In this document: positions 46,420-56,229 of the stretch, one piece after another | How positions within the stretch are numbered: position 1 is the first letter of the stretch | How the letters are laid out: each line of letters opens with the position of its first letter | Source of the DNA: Phascolarctos cinereus | Lineage: Eukaryota; Chordata; Mammalia; Diprotodontia; Phascolarctidae | DNA: 64,000 nt | Assembly: GCF_002099425.1 (NCBI RefSeq) | Contig: NW_018344259.1 | Location: 1,511,001-1,575,000 of the forward strand | Reading direction: 5' to 3' | Program-made: the position numbers and the translations under genes | Notes under the pieces: model-generated | What the model saw: only the letters and a program-made list of their open reading frames with translations | Told to the model about the DNA's origin: nothing | Database searches by the model: none

Positions 46420-46554
46420 TTTTCCTCCAATTAAACACATGTCTTTAACCATATGAGACTGCATCATTTCTGCCAATAGCTGCTTATGGCTTAGAGTCTT
46501 TATGAAATGGTTTGATCCAGAATGCTGATTTAATGGCCTGGTCCCAGCTGGCAC
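46420..46554 (-). CDS. VWA8: VWA8 exon: start of AAA+ module 2, first half of P-loop
   Basis: 135 nt, 45 codons, phase 0 at both ends. It starts VPAGTRPLNQHSGSNHFIKT, continues LSHKQLLAEMMQSHMVKDM, and ends CLIGGK. The last residues GGK are the first part of the Walker A motif GGKGCGKT; the rest is in the next exon. The acceptor is ...TTATAG and the donor GTAAGAAT. The following intron is only 84 nt, and reading through it meets a TAA six codons in. Skipping this exon would keep the frame but remove half the nucleotide-binding loop. Confidence 0.95.
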
Positions 46555-46559
46555 CTATA

Positions 46560-47465
46560 ATGAAACAGAGGTAAATGTGATACACAAGAGGAAGCCTATT
46601 CTATTTTTAGTTTATTCCTTTTTTGTACCCAAAAAAGCTTTTCTTAAAACACACATTATTTAAGGAACACCGCTTTATTTAAAGCCTCACTAGTCCACTA
46701 AATCTAAACCAGCTACTAAGGTGAGATAAGCATTTACATAAGATCCATCAGTAAAGTATACTAAAGCATTTCATTATCTAATTACCCTGAGGCAACTTTT
46801 TTTTTTTTGTCTATTATACATGCAAAGATCTGGTTCCCATTTTCAGAGTCCTTAATGTATCCACCTGCCATACTGTAATATTAAGGAATATATCACAAGT
46901 CATTCTTTCAGAAAAATCAGATTGTCTCTTAAACTACTGAGACTAAAAATTACAGATGCCACTGCTGTAGATTTGTTTCACCTTCTAATAATAAAACCAG
47001 TGACTTTTTAGAAAGCACTTACATTTTCCTTTGTAAAAAAAAAATGCCAAAAAATTTTGTTTAGAAAATTGTGTATTTTAAGATTATATTTTGCCTCTTA
47101 AATCAACAAGAAGGAAACAAGAATTAATCATGTCTTGAATTTACTGGGAACTAATTAACTTGGCTAAAAAAACCTTACAAAATAATGGTATTAACTATTT
47201 TAATAATAATAACAATGATTGTACAACAACACAGCATGATTACACAACAGTAAATTTTGTCTTTGGAGGGATTCATTCTTTTCATGTTCTCTTTTGAGGT
47301 TTTCTTTCATTAAAAAAAAAATCTATGATACATTTTTTAAAAGCAAACTATCCAGGAAGGCCTTACATCCTTACATGAAATAATAAACAAACAAACCAAA
47401 AAAAAAATCAAGATTATTATCTAGCAAAGGAAGCAAATCTTAAAACACTAAGAATCTGGGAATCA
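46560..47465. other. Intron between the linker exon and the first P-loop exon
   Basis: 915 nt. It contains homopolymer A/T runs (46797-46809, 47035-47042, 47310-47319, 47397-47407) and no nameable repeat. In the transcript the acceptor at 46555 is preceded by pyrimidine-rich sequence. Confidence 0.4.
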
Positions 47466-47466
47466 C

Positions 47467-47473
47467 CACCTCA
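47467..47473 (-). promoter_or_regulatory. VWA8: Tandem splice donor (GTGGTG) at the linker exon
   Basis: The transcript reads ...ACCATTGAG followed by GTGGTGATTCCC. Two GT dinucleotides three bases apart can both act as donors. Neither matches the GTAAGT consensus seen at neighbouring exons. Use of the second would insert one Val between ...TIE and VPAGT. The sites are seen directly; their use is inference. Confidence 0.5.
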
Positions 47474-47601
47474 ATGGTTGCATCTTTGTTCCCCAACTGG
47501 AGAGTCACAGCAGCTTTATAAATTTGGTTTCCTGGAATGCTTTCTACTCTCACAATCCTACTGGGAAAGAGAGAGTTTCTTGAATCCTGTAGTTCAAAGC
47601 G
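47470..47601 (-). CDS. VWA8: VWA8 exon: variable linker before AAA+ module 2
   Basis: 132 nt, 44 codons, phase 0 at both ends. It begins RFELQDSRNSLFPSRIVRVE, as in VWA8, and ends VTLQLGNKDATIE. The middle and end differ from the human sequence as I remember it more than any other exon here, which fits a linker between AAA+ modules. The acceptor ...TTACAG is ordinary. The donor is GTGGTGATT, a weak site, and a second GTG three bases downstream makes a tandem donor that could add one Val codon in frame. The next exon begins with the conserved VPAGT, which supports the upstream GT as the main site. Confidence 0.9.
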
Positions 47602-48324
47602 CTGTAATTAAAAGAAAATCACAACAAGTTTTATTTGAATCCTCAATGCCTGAAACCCAATAAAAGTTGATTCTTTGTTAATTCTGTCCGAAATTCTCTA
47701 CGTACATTTGGTATTTTGCAACAGTACACTCCTAGGACAGAACTAGTGAACTTTAATGTCACATGATGCTATGAATAAGCACAAATCTGTATACATGGTG
47801 TAAAAATACTACTCACAAGGACAGTAAAAGAAAGGTACAGCAACAGAACATTTCCTTTAACAACTTCTTAAACAAGGCTTATAAAATGTGATTTTATAAC
47901 TAAAGAAAAACTTTAGCAGATTATCAATATGCAGTAGTGGCAATCTGAGGAATTACATACATTTTACCATGCCATGTGGCTCAATTCCAGTCATTTTTAC
48001 ATAGCTTGTTCAGAATGTGCATTTTAAACTTATACATTTTCAACATAAAAATATACCCAACCTAATTAAGTGAATAAAGTATTACTGGTTTGGTAATTTG
48101 AATGGGTCTTTAATATTTATGACAAACTGAATCACAGCATACTTACCTTCCATTAAAAAAGGATGACTGATAGGTTACAAAATGGATAGAAATTACTGTT
48201 TGCAAACATTATTATATAGTAGAAGTTCCTAAACTATGGACTCCTCTAAATCAGAAATTGAGACATTGTGGTAATTAGACAGGTGCAAATGATTCCTATG
48301 ATTTCAGCTAGCTCAAAAAGTAGT

Positions 48325-48640
48325 CTGGTCTAAAGGTGGCATGGAGTGGTGGTGAACACAGAGCCCAAAAGACTTGAATTCAAGTCCTACCTCCTATACA
48401 TTCTGGCTATGGGAGTCCAAGCAAATTGTTTAATCTCTGAACACTCATGGCAATGCTCTAAGATTATAAATTATAGAGAAGATGCCAACATACACTGGTA
48501 GAGGGAGATTCCCCACCTAGGAATACCCTATATCAATGAAACCACAGATACAGCCTTTAACTTTGTCTCTTCACATAACAAAGTTCTCCCATCTGTACAA
48601 TGAGGTGCTTAAATTAGATGACCTCCATGATAAAAATCCT
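48325..48640 (+). repeat. MIR/CORE-SINE interrupted by an insertion
   Basis: 'ggtggcatggagtggtggtg' (head), 'gacttgaattcaagtcctac', 'ggctatgggagtccaagcaa'. A different segment of about 150 nt follows, then at 48590 'cccatctgtacaatgaggtg' and 'aaattagatgacctccatga', the SINE second half. Confidence 0.6.
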
Positions 48641-49757
48641 TTTGTCATAAATAATGAATATTTTAACTTCTAGGGGCAAAGCTAGATGGGTGGAATAAAG
48701 GAACCAACCAGGCTCTCTCAACATTCCCCTCTAAACAATGTCTCAAATCGAATTCTGGAGCAACACAGCCAAAAAAAATGTCAAGATGAGACATTTTTGA
48801 AGCTCCAGACAACTGAAGACATTGGAAAGAGAGTTCAGTGACATGGGATGGGGGATGGCCCAGAGCACACTTATAAGCAACATCTGCTGTGGGCCTTGGA
48901 TGTGGTGACCGTGGCCATGGCAACTTCAGGAGCTCTCAAGTCAGAGATGGGAAGCAGATCTGGCAACTGGTCAAAAGGAGATTACAAGGGATCCCTGTGC
49001 TGGCACTGGGCACAGGACTGGATGCTGGGTGGCAATTCCATTGCCTGTACCAACTTCTGGGTCAGAGTTCACATGCAGAGAGAAGCACTTGCAGTCACAA
49101 GGGATCAGGGGCCCTAAGGAGTAGTATCACTTGCAGCTCCAAGAGATCAGGGGCCCTTCCTTGATAAGGACCAGGCTGCAGACCAAGAAAGCAGTGACCA
49201 CATCTCTCTCCAGATCACACTACCTGGGGGATGCATTGACAACTTCCAAATACCCAGAACTAGCTCTGAAAACAGCAGTGTGAAAGAGCCAGAAGCTTGG
49301 GACAGCTCCACTCCTACCTCCATTCCCCCAGAATAGAGTCCAACTTAAAGTTCAAAGTTCAAAGAAACTAGGAAAATGAGCAAGCAACAACAACAAAAAA
49401 GAACCTGACCATAAAAAGCTACTATGGTGACAGAGAAAATCAAGACACAAACTCAGAAGATGACAATGATGTCAAAACAGTTATAAGCAAAGCCTCAAAG
49501 AAAAATGAATTGGTAACAAGCCCAACAAAAATTTCTGAAAGGGCTAAAAATACTTTTTAAAATCCAGTAAGACTGATAAAAAAAAAATTAGGTAAAGAAA
49601 CGAGAGCAAGGAAAGGAAATTATAAAAAGACAATCAACCGCTTGGTAAAAGAGGCACAAAAAATACTTAAGAAAATAACACCTTAAAAAACAGAATTGCC
49701 CAATGGAAAAAGAGATGCAAAGGCTCACTGAAATGATTCCTTAAAAATTAGAATTAA

Positions 49758-49920
49758 AATTAAATTCTTCTTTTGTTTTGTTTTGTTTTTTGGTTAGGCA
49801 AAGGGGTGAAGTGACTTGCCCAGGGTCACACAGCTAGTGTTATGTGTCTCAGGCCACATTTGAACTCGGGTCCTCCTGAATCCAGGGCCGCCGCTCTACC
49901 CACTACGCCACCTAGCTGCC
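49758..49920 (-). mobile_element. SINE (same family as at 3561), minus strand, nested in L1 ORF1
   Basis: It reads 'gtgacttgcccagggtcaca', 'atttgaactcgggtcctcct', then 'gctctacccactacgccacc' and 'tagctgcc', the reverse of the tRNA-headed SINE. The T-rich left end is the reverse of its A-tail. TAGAATTAA occurs exactly at 49749-49757 and 49921-49929 as target duplication. It retains more CpG (gccgccgc) than older SINEs here, which suggests a younger insertion. Confidence 0.85.
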
Positions 49921-50896
49921 TAGAATTAAGTTCCTTAAAAATTAGAAGCCAATGACTCCACGAGACATCAAGAAATAGCAAAACAAGGTCAAATGAATGA
50001 AAAATATATAAGAAGATGTGAACTATCTCATTGGAAAAACAACTTACCTGAAAAAGAGATCGAGGAGAGATAATTTAAGAATTATTGGGCTGCCTAAAAT
50101 CTGATAGACTAGATATCATATTTAAGGGAAAACTATCCCAATATACTACAATTAGAGGGTAAAACAGAAATTGAAAGAATCCACCAATCACCTCCTAAAA
50201 AAGATCCCAAAATGAAAACTCCCAGCCAAATTCCAGAACTCCCAGGTCAAAGAGAAAATACTTCAAGAAGCCAGAAAGTAACCACTCAAATAATGTAAAA
50301 GCACAGTTAGGATCACACAAGATTTAGCAGCTATCATATCAAAGGAGCACAGTGCTGGGATATGATATTCTGGAAGGTAAAAGAGCTAGGATTATAACCA
50401 AGAATAATCTACCCAGCAAAACTGAGTATAATCCTTCAGGAGAAAAAAATGGATATTTATTGAAATAGAGGTCTTTCAAGCATTCCTGATGAAAAAACCA
50501 TAGATGAATAGAAAAATTTCACTTTCAAACAACACTGAAGCACAAAAAGGTAAAAAATGAAAATGAAATTATAAGGGACTTGATAAAGTTAAATTGTTAT
50601 ATTTCTATATTGGAAGATGATAAATGTAACTCTTAAGAACTATCATTATTAGGGAAGTTAGAAGAATTCTATATAAAGAGTGGGCACAGGAACTGTTTAT
50701 TATGTTGGGATCATCTCAAAAAAATGGATAGTTAAGAAAGAGGGATGCACTGGGAGCAGGAGAAAAGGAGAGGAAGAATGGGGGAAATTATTGCAAATAA
50801 AAGAGGTGCACAAAGAGACAGCTTTTACAGTGGAGAAGGGGGAAGTAGCAGGCAATGCTTGAACCTCACTCTAATCTGAATTGGTTCAAAGCAGGA

Positions 50897-50952
50897 ACAC
50901 ACACACACACACACACACAACACACACACACACATATACACACACACATACA
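50897..50952 (+). repeat. (CA)n microsatellite
   Basis: Two perfect CA runs joined by 'aac', then 'catatacacacacacatac'. Inside the L1. Confidence 0.95.
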
Positions 50953-51489
50953 AGAATACAGAAATCTGTATTACCCAATAAGGAATTAGGAGGGGAACAG
51001 GATAAGGTAAAGAGGTAATAAGTGATAAAACAGAGGTCAGATTAAAGGAGGTAGGAGTCACAAGTAAAACAGACTTTTGAGTAGAAATAAGGCAAAACAC
51101 AGAGGAGGATAAACAGAAGAAAAAAGAATGGCAGAAAATGCAGTTAGCTATCATAACTGTGAATGGGATGAACTCACACATAAAACAGAAGCAGATAGCA
51201 GAATGAATTAGAAACTAGAATCCAAAAATATGTTGTTTACAAGAAACATACTTGAAACAGAGAGAGACACACACAAAGTTAAAACAAGGGGCTAGAGCAG
51301 AATCTATTATGCTTCAGCTGAAGGAATATTATAAATTTCAAGAGTGACCTAGTTCATTCAAGGAGGATAAAATACTTAACAAATATAACATTCTAGGTTC
51401 CATAGAGAGACAATTATCTTTTCACACATTTAGTCTAAATAAGTTTCAGATTTTTCTCTCATAGACACAGTTAGTCCCTAAGCATTTAT

Positions 51490-52510
51490 CAAGTTATCAT
51501 TATGTGCCAGGCACTGCGCTAAGCACTGGGGATACAAAGAAAGGCAAAAATGTGGCGCGCACCCTCAAAGACCTTCCATCCTAATGGGGAAGAAAGACCA
51601 CATCAAATAATTCTGTCCATATATTAGACACACACACACATATTTTAAATGAAAGGTAATCCCAGAAGGAAGGCATTAGGAGGAAGGAAGCCAGGGAAGT
51701 TAGGAAGCTAAGATGATCACAGAGAGTATTCCAGGCATGGCTCAAATCCACTATAAAAGCACGGAATCAGAAAACAGAGCACTGCATGTGAGGAATAGCC
51801 AGCATGCAGAATGTATGGAGGGGAGCAAAGGTGTTAAGCACAGGCCTTGGACTCCCAAGTGCAGCAGAACCAGATTAAAATGTAATTGGGAAATATTTAG
51901 CAAAATGAATAAAAATAAAATAAAACAAAGATAATATTACATTTTAAAACTAAGTCAATCTACAGCCCTGAGGGATCCTTATGTATGGATTACTGGCCAC
52001 AGTTTCAATTTGAATCTGACTCCACTGGTGTAAGGAGAGTAGAAAGGGAGGAAGAAGACAGGTTGTGAAAGGGCTTTAAATGCTAAATAGAGGACTTTAT
52101 ATTCGATCCTGGAAGTGAGAGTAAGCCACTAGAACATATCAAGTGCAAGAATTGATATGGTCTGGTCTGTGCATTAAGAAAATCACTTTAGCACCTGTGT
52201 GGAAGACAAGATTGCAGGGAAGAAAATCTTTAAGCTGAGAGATGAAGGTTTCTGCAAGGGTTCATGTGAGAGCTGATGACGCCCTGATAAGGAAGTGGCC
52301 ACGTGAGTGGAGAGGCCATTTACAAGAGATACTATGAAAGTAGAAATGAAAGGACTTCACAGTAGATTAGATATGTAGGGTGAAGAGTGCAGGTTGATAC
52401 CATGGTTTCAAGTCTGGGTAACTTACAGGATGTGATGACAGGAATAAGGGAAGCTTGGAAGAGAGAAGGGGATTGGACATGCAGACATAGTTTAACGCAG
52501 AGATGTTGAT
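51490..52510 (-). repeat. Antisense L2 LINE 3' half
   Basis: 'gccaggcactgcgctaagca', 'ctgggg atacaaag'-like, 'attccaggcatggct', 'gtgaaagggctttaaatgct', 'gtgagagtaagccactagaa', 'aaaatcactttagcacctgt', 'gtggaagacaagattgcag', 'acgtgagtggagaggccatt', then 'ggtttcaagtctgggtaac' and 'atgacaggaataaggg'. One of the best preserved antisense L2 copies. Confidence 0.8.
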
Positions 52511-52530
52511 ACTTAACGAAGTTCACATAA

Positions 52531-52860
52531 AGGCAGTACGCCAGTGAATAGAAGGCAGGCCTTAAGACTCAGAAAGACCAAATTAAAGGCCTGACTCAGA
52601 CATCTACAGGATGTACAATTCTCCATTTTCCAACAGAAGCTCTACATTGTCATTACGCTCACCTGTATCACCAACTTCAGTGTGACTGACTAACCCTGGA
52701 TTTGATACCTTGGCTTTGGCTCTTGCTCTAGTGATCCCCCTTAAAGAACACAATACTCAGATCTAACACTTATTATCTGTGTGACCTTGGGCAAATCATT
52801 TGACCTCTGTGGGCCTCAGTTTCTTCATACATAAAATAAGGTATTTGGACCAGATGGAAG
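52531..52860 (+). repeat. SINE head and MIR tail
   Basis: 52531-52615: 'aaaggcagtacgccagtgaa' then 'cctgactcagacatctacag' (SINE-like). 52765-52855: 'acttattatctgtgtgacct', 'tgggcaaatcatttgacctc', 'agtttcttcatacataaaat' (MIR sense). The piece between is not classified. Confidence 0.55.
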
Positions 52861-52869
52861 GACAGACGG

Positions 52870-53118
52870 AAACAAGCATATATTAAGCATTTACCATGTG
52901 CCAGACATTTCACAAATATTATCTCAGTTGATCCTAATAACAACCCTGAGAAGTAGATGTCACTATTATCCCCATTTTGTAGTTGAGGAAACTGAGGTAA
53001 ACACATTAAGTGACTTGGCCGGGGTCACACCGCTAATAAGTATGTGAGGCTGGATTTAAACTCAGGCTTTCCTGACTCCAGGCCCAGCACTATATCCATC
53101 ATGCCACCTAGTTGCCTT
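52870..53118 (-). mobile_element. Full-length CORE-SINE, minus strand
   Basis: From 'aagcatatattaagcattta' and 'ccatgtgccagacatttcac', through 'gaaactgaggtaaacacatt' and 'ttggccggggtcacaccgct', to 'ccaggcccagcactatatcc' and 'gccacctagttgcc', which is the tRNA-like head in antisense. Confidence 0.8.
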
Positions 53119-53440
53119 CTCTGGCTTCTAAGATCCCTTCAGGCTCCTAATCTATTATCCTATGACCTGATTCCCTGATTTCCACTTATTTGTTTCAAAC
53201 AAAAGACTGCCTCTTCTGTGCTCGGATTCTCTTGGTCCTGCTTCCTGCTCAAACTCTCTGGATCTCTCTGATAGGTCATTCTGATTCTTATTTGTCTTTT
53301 CCTATCCTCCCATTAGAAAGGTTTCCACATATGACAAAGCCCTAAGAAAGATGTGCTGAGCTCGCTCTGGGCCACCCCATGGCATAAGAGCCACAGTGAC
53401 ACTTCCATAGATCTTAAATAATATCACATCAGGTCCTTAC

Positions 53441-53545
53441 TTTTAAGACATCTTCCACTGCCATCTTGCCTTCATGTCCTAGTAAAATTGTGTAAGGGTA
53501 AAGCCACTGGATTAAATGTTGGATTGACATTGCAGGGAAGGAATC
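53441..53545 (-). CDS. VWA8: VWA8 exon: inter-module helical segment
   Basis: 105 nt, 35 codons, phase 0 at both ends. It reads DSFPAMSIQHLIQWLYPYTI and then LLGHEGKMAVEDVLK. The acceptor is ...CTGATTAG and the donor GTAAGGAC. The motif QWLYPY followed by LLGHEGK is distinctive for VWA8. A compound ATG/ATA-type trinucleotide microsatellite (53856-53918) lies about 310 nt upstream of the acceptor in the preceding intron. Confidence 0.95.
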
Positions 53546-53854
53546 CTAATCAGAAGAAAGAAAAAAACAAATAAAACATCATATTCAGTATTTAAGAAAA
53601 ATGTGATAACAAATCACCATATAAATCCTTTTGGGAACTGACAAGGAAATAATTTAGAAGAATGTTCTCATTTAAGGGAATTAAAAATATACATTTTATT
53701 AATGAATTCCTCTCACTTGAAATATCTTCTCCAATACTTTAATGGAGCTTTGAGATCATCAATATGCAGATTACAACTGATAAATCCTTTCTGATACTGC
53801 CTGACTCCTGTCCATGTCCTCCTATAAGCTCACCTCAGGGGATGATATTGATGA

Positions 53855-53855
<1 letters not shown>

Positions 53856-53918
<63 letters not shown>
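53856..53918 (+). repeat. Compound (GAT)n(AAT)n microsatellite
   Basis: About 12 GAT units pass directly into about 9 AAT units. It is the A-rich end of, or adjoins, the SINE fragment at 53920-54145, a common origin for such tracts. Confidence 0.97.
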
Positions 53919-53919
<1 letters not shown>

Positions 53920-54145
53920 TAGGAGCTAACATTTAAATAGTACTTTGAGGTTTACAAAGCATTCTACAAATACCTTATTTTATAAATACACCGGGTGCTA
54001 TCGTCATCCTCATTTTGTAGATAACGAAGTTGAGACAAACAGAGACCATGGTCACTCAGACAGCAAATACCTGATGCCAGATTTGAACTAAGGACTTCAC
54101 TGATTTCAGGTCCAGTATTCCATCCACTGTACCAATATTCAAGAA
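53920..54145 (-). repeat. MIR/CORE-SINE
   Basis: 'aggagctaacatttaaatag', 'tactttgaggtttacaaagc', 'cctcattttgtagataacga', 'cagatttgaactaaggactt', 'ccagtattccatccactgta': antisense full-length copy. Confidence 0.75.
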
Positions 54146-54149
54146 TCCT

Positions 54150-55030
54150 TCTTCTAAATCTTTTGATATTATACATATATGAATGGAGTCTGCTGGCTAT
54201 CCATAAATTTCTGCCACATCACCAGGCTACCTCCTTTTCTAGTCATACATCTTCCAAGAGCTAGCGTTCACACTGCTTCTCTTAAAAAAGGTTTTCATTA
54301 GTTATGTGCTGCAACATATCCAAGCCCTACTATGGGCCTATTATCCTACAACCTTACTTCCTGACATCCTTGCATTCTATAATCTTCAACAAATAATGCA
54401 TCAATAGAAGAATATTGGCAAAAAAAGATAGGCTTTTGTTTCAGACAGAAGCTTGTGATACTTAAAAGCACTGCTATATTTCTCAATGAAATACAGCATA
54501 TTGACCTCCTTCTATTCATTTCTGGGCCCAATTCTTTGTTGCCCCTATAGAGAATGCCCAAAATAAAAGTATTGAATGACAAGTTCTATGGGCTGTCAAG
54601 CCAATTTCATTTTTCATTCACAGGGGTTTTCCTTTCTGAATACTTAGCCAAACTCTTTTGAGTGATTATAACTCTTACTAGGAAGCTCTACAAGACTTGA
54701 AATGCCATTCAGACAGGAGTAGCTAGAAAATCTCACCATTTATAGAAAATTCCTCTTCCATTTGACTTCGAAGATGGATATCCTCCATGTCAGTGACAAT
54801 AATCTGTGGCAAGCATGTCTCCCCGTTTTATGCCTCACTTAATAATCAGAAGGGCATCAAATAAAGTTATCTATCATAGCATGAATTCAAGTAATATTGT
54901 CTAATTTTAGAATATGCAGGGGAGACACCATCCTGTAGAAGACACCTTGAGCTGGCATTTTGCTTTACCAAATCAAATGTTTTTTATAGTCCATAAACTT
55001 ATTCATAGTTTGTCTGCTTTTAAAAAGATA
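54150..55030. other. Intronic sequence without recognised features
   Basis: No exon, no repeat I can name. The minus frame at 54346-54582 (78 codons) and the plus frame starting 54914 have no domain. Confidence 0.35.
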
Positions 55031-55035
55031 AATCA

Positions 55036-55505
55036 CAATTATATAGGGCTTTCAGGCTTGCAAAACACTTTAAATATGAGTCTCATTACAACTTTGTTGG
55101 GAAATTTTACAAATAATATCCCCTTTGTAACAGATGAGGAAACAAGCTTCCAAAGGTTAAGTGACTTGCCCATGATTGTACTGTTAGAGGTGTGACTAAA
55201 ATCCAGGTCTTCCTGACTCCAAGTTCAGAATTTTTTCCAATATACCAAGCTGCTTCTATAACTTTTGGCCTAAGGGGAAGAAACTGCCAAACATCTTTCT
55301 TTCCCTATCCCAATCACAGAAGAATCACAGAATTTTAAAGCTGGAAGAGACTCCAACAACAATTAATCCCTGGCTAAAAACAATAATAAAACTATAGCAG
55401 CTTGTGTTTTATAGTTCTTTACAGTTTACAAAATGCTTTACATATATTTATCTCACTTAATCTTCACACAACAAACCTTTGAGGAGATATCAAAATTCTA
55501 TTACT
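55036..55505 (-). repeat. MIR copies and a CR1/MIR-type terminal piece
   Basis: 55040-55255: 'agggctttcaggcttgcaaa', 'acagatgaggaaacaagctt', 'tccaggtcttcctgactcca' (MIR antisense). 55317-55370: 'agaatcacagaattttaaag' block. 55400-55500: 'agttctttacagtttacaaa', 'ttatctcacttaatcttcac' (second MIR antisense, partial). Confidence 0.65.
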
Positions 55506-55596
55506 CTACATGTTAACTATAATAAGTAGCACTTTGTGACTATTTCTAAGAGAACATCAGTGAAGCTAAATGCACACTGCAGATAAGAATTCATAG

Positions 55597-55818
55597 GGAT
55601 CCTGGCTAAGTAGATAGAGCACTGGGTTTGGAGCCAAGAAAGTCCACCTTTGACATGTACTGCCTGTGTGACTCTGGGGTAAGTAGCTAAAACTCTCTAA
55701 ATCTCAATTTCCTTATCTGTCAATAGGGAATAATAGCATCAACCTCACAGGGTTGTTATAAGGATCATATGTTTTGCAAACCTTAAAGTAAAGGTATTAT
55801 TATTATTGTTAATTGTCA
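55597..55818 (+). mobile_element. CORE-SINE/MIR, full length, plus strand
   Basis: 'gatcctggctaagtagatag', 'agcactgggtttggagccaa', 'ctgcctgtgtgactctgggg', 'tttccttatctgtcaatagg', 'cacagggttgttataaggat', ending in ATT repeats. Confidence 0.75.
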
Positions 55819-56043
55819 CAGATAACCAAACCTCAATGAAAAGACGTGGTATTATAATTCAAGAAATATGGAAAACAAAAATACAACCACTTTTCTCCAA
55901 TGACTTATACTTAGAAACTATTTCCTTCTAAAAACCGTTTTAAAGTCACTCTCAAAGTATCGTCAAATAAAAACATAACTTGTTCTGTGCAAATCACATT
56001 GTTTTCGCCATATTTGATGGTCAATGCTTCTTTATACACATAC

Positions 56044-56152
56044 CAGGATTTGAACTGCAGCTGGTAAACTATCTAAAGGAAAATCAGGAAGTCCAAGTGT
56101 AGAAGATTCTTGAGAGCAGAGTGTAGTAGCAAATGACAATACCTGAGAAACC
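56044..56152 (-). CDS. VWA8: VWA8 exon: helical lid of AAA+ module 1
   Basis: 109 nt, entering in phase 2 to complete an Arg codon, then 36 codons: VSQVLSFATTLCSQESSTLG followed by LPDFPLDSLPAAVQIL. The acceptor is ...CCTTAG and the donor GTATGTGT. The segment is alpha-helical and fits the lid subdomain between modules 1 and 2. A long L2 relic starts about 80 nt upstream in transcript terms (56230-59245), so this exon sits next to dense repeat sequence yet is clean. Confidence 0.94.
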
Positions 56153-56229
56153 CTAAGGATTAAAGTTTAATACAAGTTTAATTTTATCACATTTTAAGTA
56201 AAGAAATAATTAGCAACATTATGACTATC

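Larger units (their letters stand above)
48665..51345 (+). mobile_element. L1 LINE, old: 5'UTR, ORF1, inter-ORF and start of ORF2, with nested SINE
   Basis: The leader (48665-49365) includes 'ctcaaatcgaattctggagc' and a 42-bp partial duplication at 49086/49128. ORF1 homology runs from about 49430 to 50560: 'cttggtaaaagaggcacaaa', 'gaattgcccaatggaaaaag', 'agagataatttaagaattat', 'gaaagaatccaccaatcacc', 'ccagccaaattccagaactc'. It is broken by a SINE at 49758-49920 and has many frame losses, so no ORF1p-size frame remains. The inter-ORF region includes a (CA)n run (50897-50950). ORF2 starts near 51230 ('gttgtttacaagaaacatac') and is cut at about 51345. Confidence 0.8.

Noticed and set aside
50825-51181. 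118-codon minus frame with a Cys/Val run
   Set aside because: The run is the translated (TG)n of a microsatellite inside an L1; not a gene.
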